Below, piece by piece: positions 4,652 through 5,477 of a stretch of DNA of 5,477 bases. The position numbers were made by a program, and so were the translations under genes. This DNA comes from Microcaldota archaeon (GTDB lineage Archaea; Micrarchaeota; Micrarchaeia; Anstonellales; Anstonellaceae), in the NCBI GenBank assembly GCA_023248665.1, contig JAHFEC010000080.1:1-5477 (forward strand), in the 5' to 3' direction. Below the pieces are notes generated by a model. That model was not told where the DNA came from, made no database searches, and worked only from the letters and a program-made list of their open reading frames with translations. Each line of letters starts with the position of its first letter. Position 1 is the first letter of the stretch.

Positions 4652-5477
4652 ATGCAACTTATCATCACTGAAAAGCCCAAGGTGGCGGAGAAGATGGCGC
4701 AGGCCCTCGCCGAGGGGCCGGTGCTCAAGGAGAAAGGGAAGGGGCAGGCGTCCTATTTCATCATCCGCCGGCACGGCCTTGAGATCGCCATCTCGCCCGC
4801 GGTCGGGCACATCTACGGGCTGGCTGAAAGGAACAAGACGGGCTACACTTACCCGGTTTTCGACATCGAGTGGAAGCCGGGCTTCGAGGCCGAGAAGGAC
4901 GCGGACTACACCAAAGGCTATATCCAGACGCTGGAGATGCTCGGCAAGAAAGCGGACGAAGTAGTCGTCGCCTGCGACTACGACATCGAGGGCTCGCTCA
5001 TCGGCTACAACGCCCTGCGCTACGCGTGCCGAAAGGACGTCAAGGACGGAAAGCGCATGAAATTCTCGGCCCTCACGGCCGGGGACCTCGTGGACGCCTA
5101 CGAGAACCGCGAGCCGCTCGACATCCCGAACGCGCAGGCCGGCGAGGCGCGGCACATGCTGGACTGGTTCTACGGCATCAATCTCTCGCGCGCGCTCATG
5201 GGCGCCATCAAGGCGGCCGGCAAGTTCCAGGTGATGTCCATCGGGCGCGTGCAGGGTCCGGCTCTCAAATTACTGGCCGACCGCGAGAAAGCCATCGAGC
5301 TGTTCGTGAGCACGCCCTACTGGGAACTGACCTGCCACATCGACGGCGTGGAATTCAAGCACGAGAAGGACCGGTTCACGGACAAGGAGGAGGCGCAAAA
5401 AGCGCTGGCCGCTGCCGGTCCGGGCCCGCATTCGATCGTGAGCATCCAGAAGAAGCCGTACGAGCAGATGCCCAATC
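4652..5477 (+). CDS. topA: DNA topoisomerase I, archaeal type IA, N-terminal part
   Basis: 275 codons run from the ATG at 4652 to the right edge with no stop, so the C-terminus lies outside. The N-terminus MQLIITEKPKVAEKM opens the Toprim domain (E7 and K8 conserved). Next come VGHIYGL (51-57) and the metal-binding D109-Y-D111-I-E113-G of Toprim. After it, the ENREPLDIPNAQAGEARHMLDW and RALMGAI region begins the gate domains, and MSIGRVQGPAL (195-205) is the conserved segment written as GRVQTP in relatives. Type IA enzymes cut one strand through a tyrosine ester and pass the other through, relaxing negative supercoils. That tyrosine (usually in a Y-x-R-T-S motif) should lie a few dozen codons past the edge. 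An ATG at 4641 is out of frame. No helicase domain precedes the Toprim, so this is not reverse gyrase. The gene is separated from its upstream neighbour by strong termination signals and has its own TATA-like element. Confidence 0.95.
   Translation, partial: MQLIITEKPKVAEKMAQALAEGPVLKEKGKGQASYFIIRRHGLEIAISPAVGHIYGLAERNKTGYTYPVFDIEWKPGFEAEKDADYTKGYIQTLEMLGKKADEVVVACDYDIEGSLIGYNALRYACRKDVKDGKRMKFSALTAGDLVDAYENREPLDIPNAQAGEARHMLDWFYGINLSRALMGAIKAAGKFQVMSIGRVQGPALKLLADREKAIELFVSTPYWELTCHIDGVEFKHEKDRFTDKEEAQKALAAAGPGPHSIVSIQKKPYEQMPN

Noticed and set aside
4536..4964. A plus-strand frame overlapping the topA start, including the ATG at 4641
   Set aside because: It runs through the T-tract zone and then reads topA out of frame as an Arg/Ser-rich product. 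The Toprim N-terminus clearly starts at 4652.
4430..5155. A 241-codon minus-strand frame opposite topA
   Set aside because: It is antisense to the conserved Toprim domain, has no recognisable domain, and its N-terminus would begin inside topA without promoter signals.
1..5477. tRNA, rRNA, CRISPR array, insertion sequence or replication origin
   Set aside because: I saw no cloverleaf, spaced repeat array, transposase motif or clustered origin repeats on either strand by eye. Every gap longer than 90 bp is accounted for by promoters, terminators or the repeats listed.

Overview
The window looks archaeal and probably comes from a DPANN-type lineage (Diapherotrites, Micrarchaeota or Woesearchaeota-like). 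Four things point that way. Promoters carry TATA boxes, one of them a perfect TTTATATA placed so that its mRNA would be nearly leaderless. Intergenic regions hold runs of T. The topoisomerase is of the archaeal type IA form. Two membrane-anchored DsbA-like proteins resemble, from memory, proteins common in DPANN genomes. The lineage is an inference; the domain Archaea is fairly secure. The DNA is GC-rich, with AT-rich promoter islands.

Layout, left to right. Positions 1-917 (minus) hold a gene cut by the left edge, a divergent Nudix-like protein with its own TATA box and a palindrome beside it. Positions 1012-1995 (minus) encode a two-TM DsbA-like thioredoxin-fold protein whose CxxC is shifted by three residues. 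Positions 2064-3236 (minus) encode a complete SufS-type cysteine desulfurase. The 68 bp between these last two begins with a 17-bp tandem duplication. Positions 3237-3509 form a divergent promoter region with a TATA box for each side, a tandem decamer on the sufS side, and a strong two-part hairpin in the predicted 5' leader on the other side. Positions 3510-4433 (plus) encode a second, single-TM DsbA-like protein with classical CPYC and a Gly/Asn/Ala-rich tether. Positions 4434-4651 hold a hairpin-plus-T-tract terminator, further T-tracts, and the topoisomerase promoter. Positions 4652-5477 (plus) hold the first 275 codons of DNA topoisomerase I (type IA), cut by the right edge before the catalytic tyrosine.

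How the genes may work together: the two DsbA-like proteins should place thioredoxin folds on the outer face of the membrane for disulfide exchange, while SufS releases sulfur from cysteine in the cytoplasm for Fe-S or thiolation pathways. Proximity suggests a thiol/sulfur neighbourhood, but no Fe-S scaffold or quinone-linked partner such as VKOR/DsbB is visible, so a shared pathway is unproven. The most striking items are the leader hairpin at 3441-3487 and the difference in active-site register between the two thioredoxin folds.
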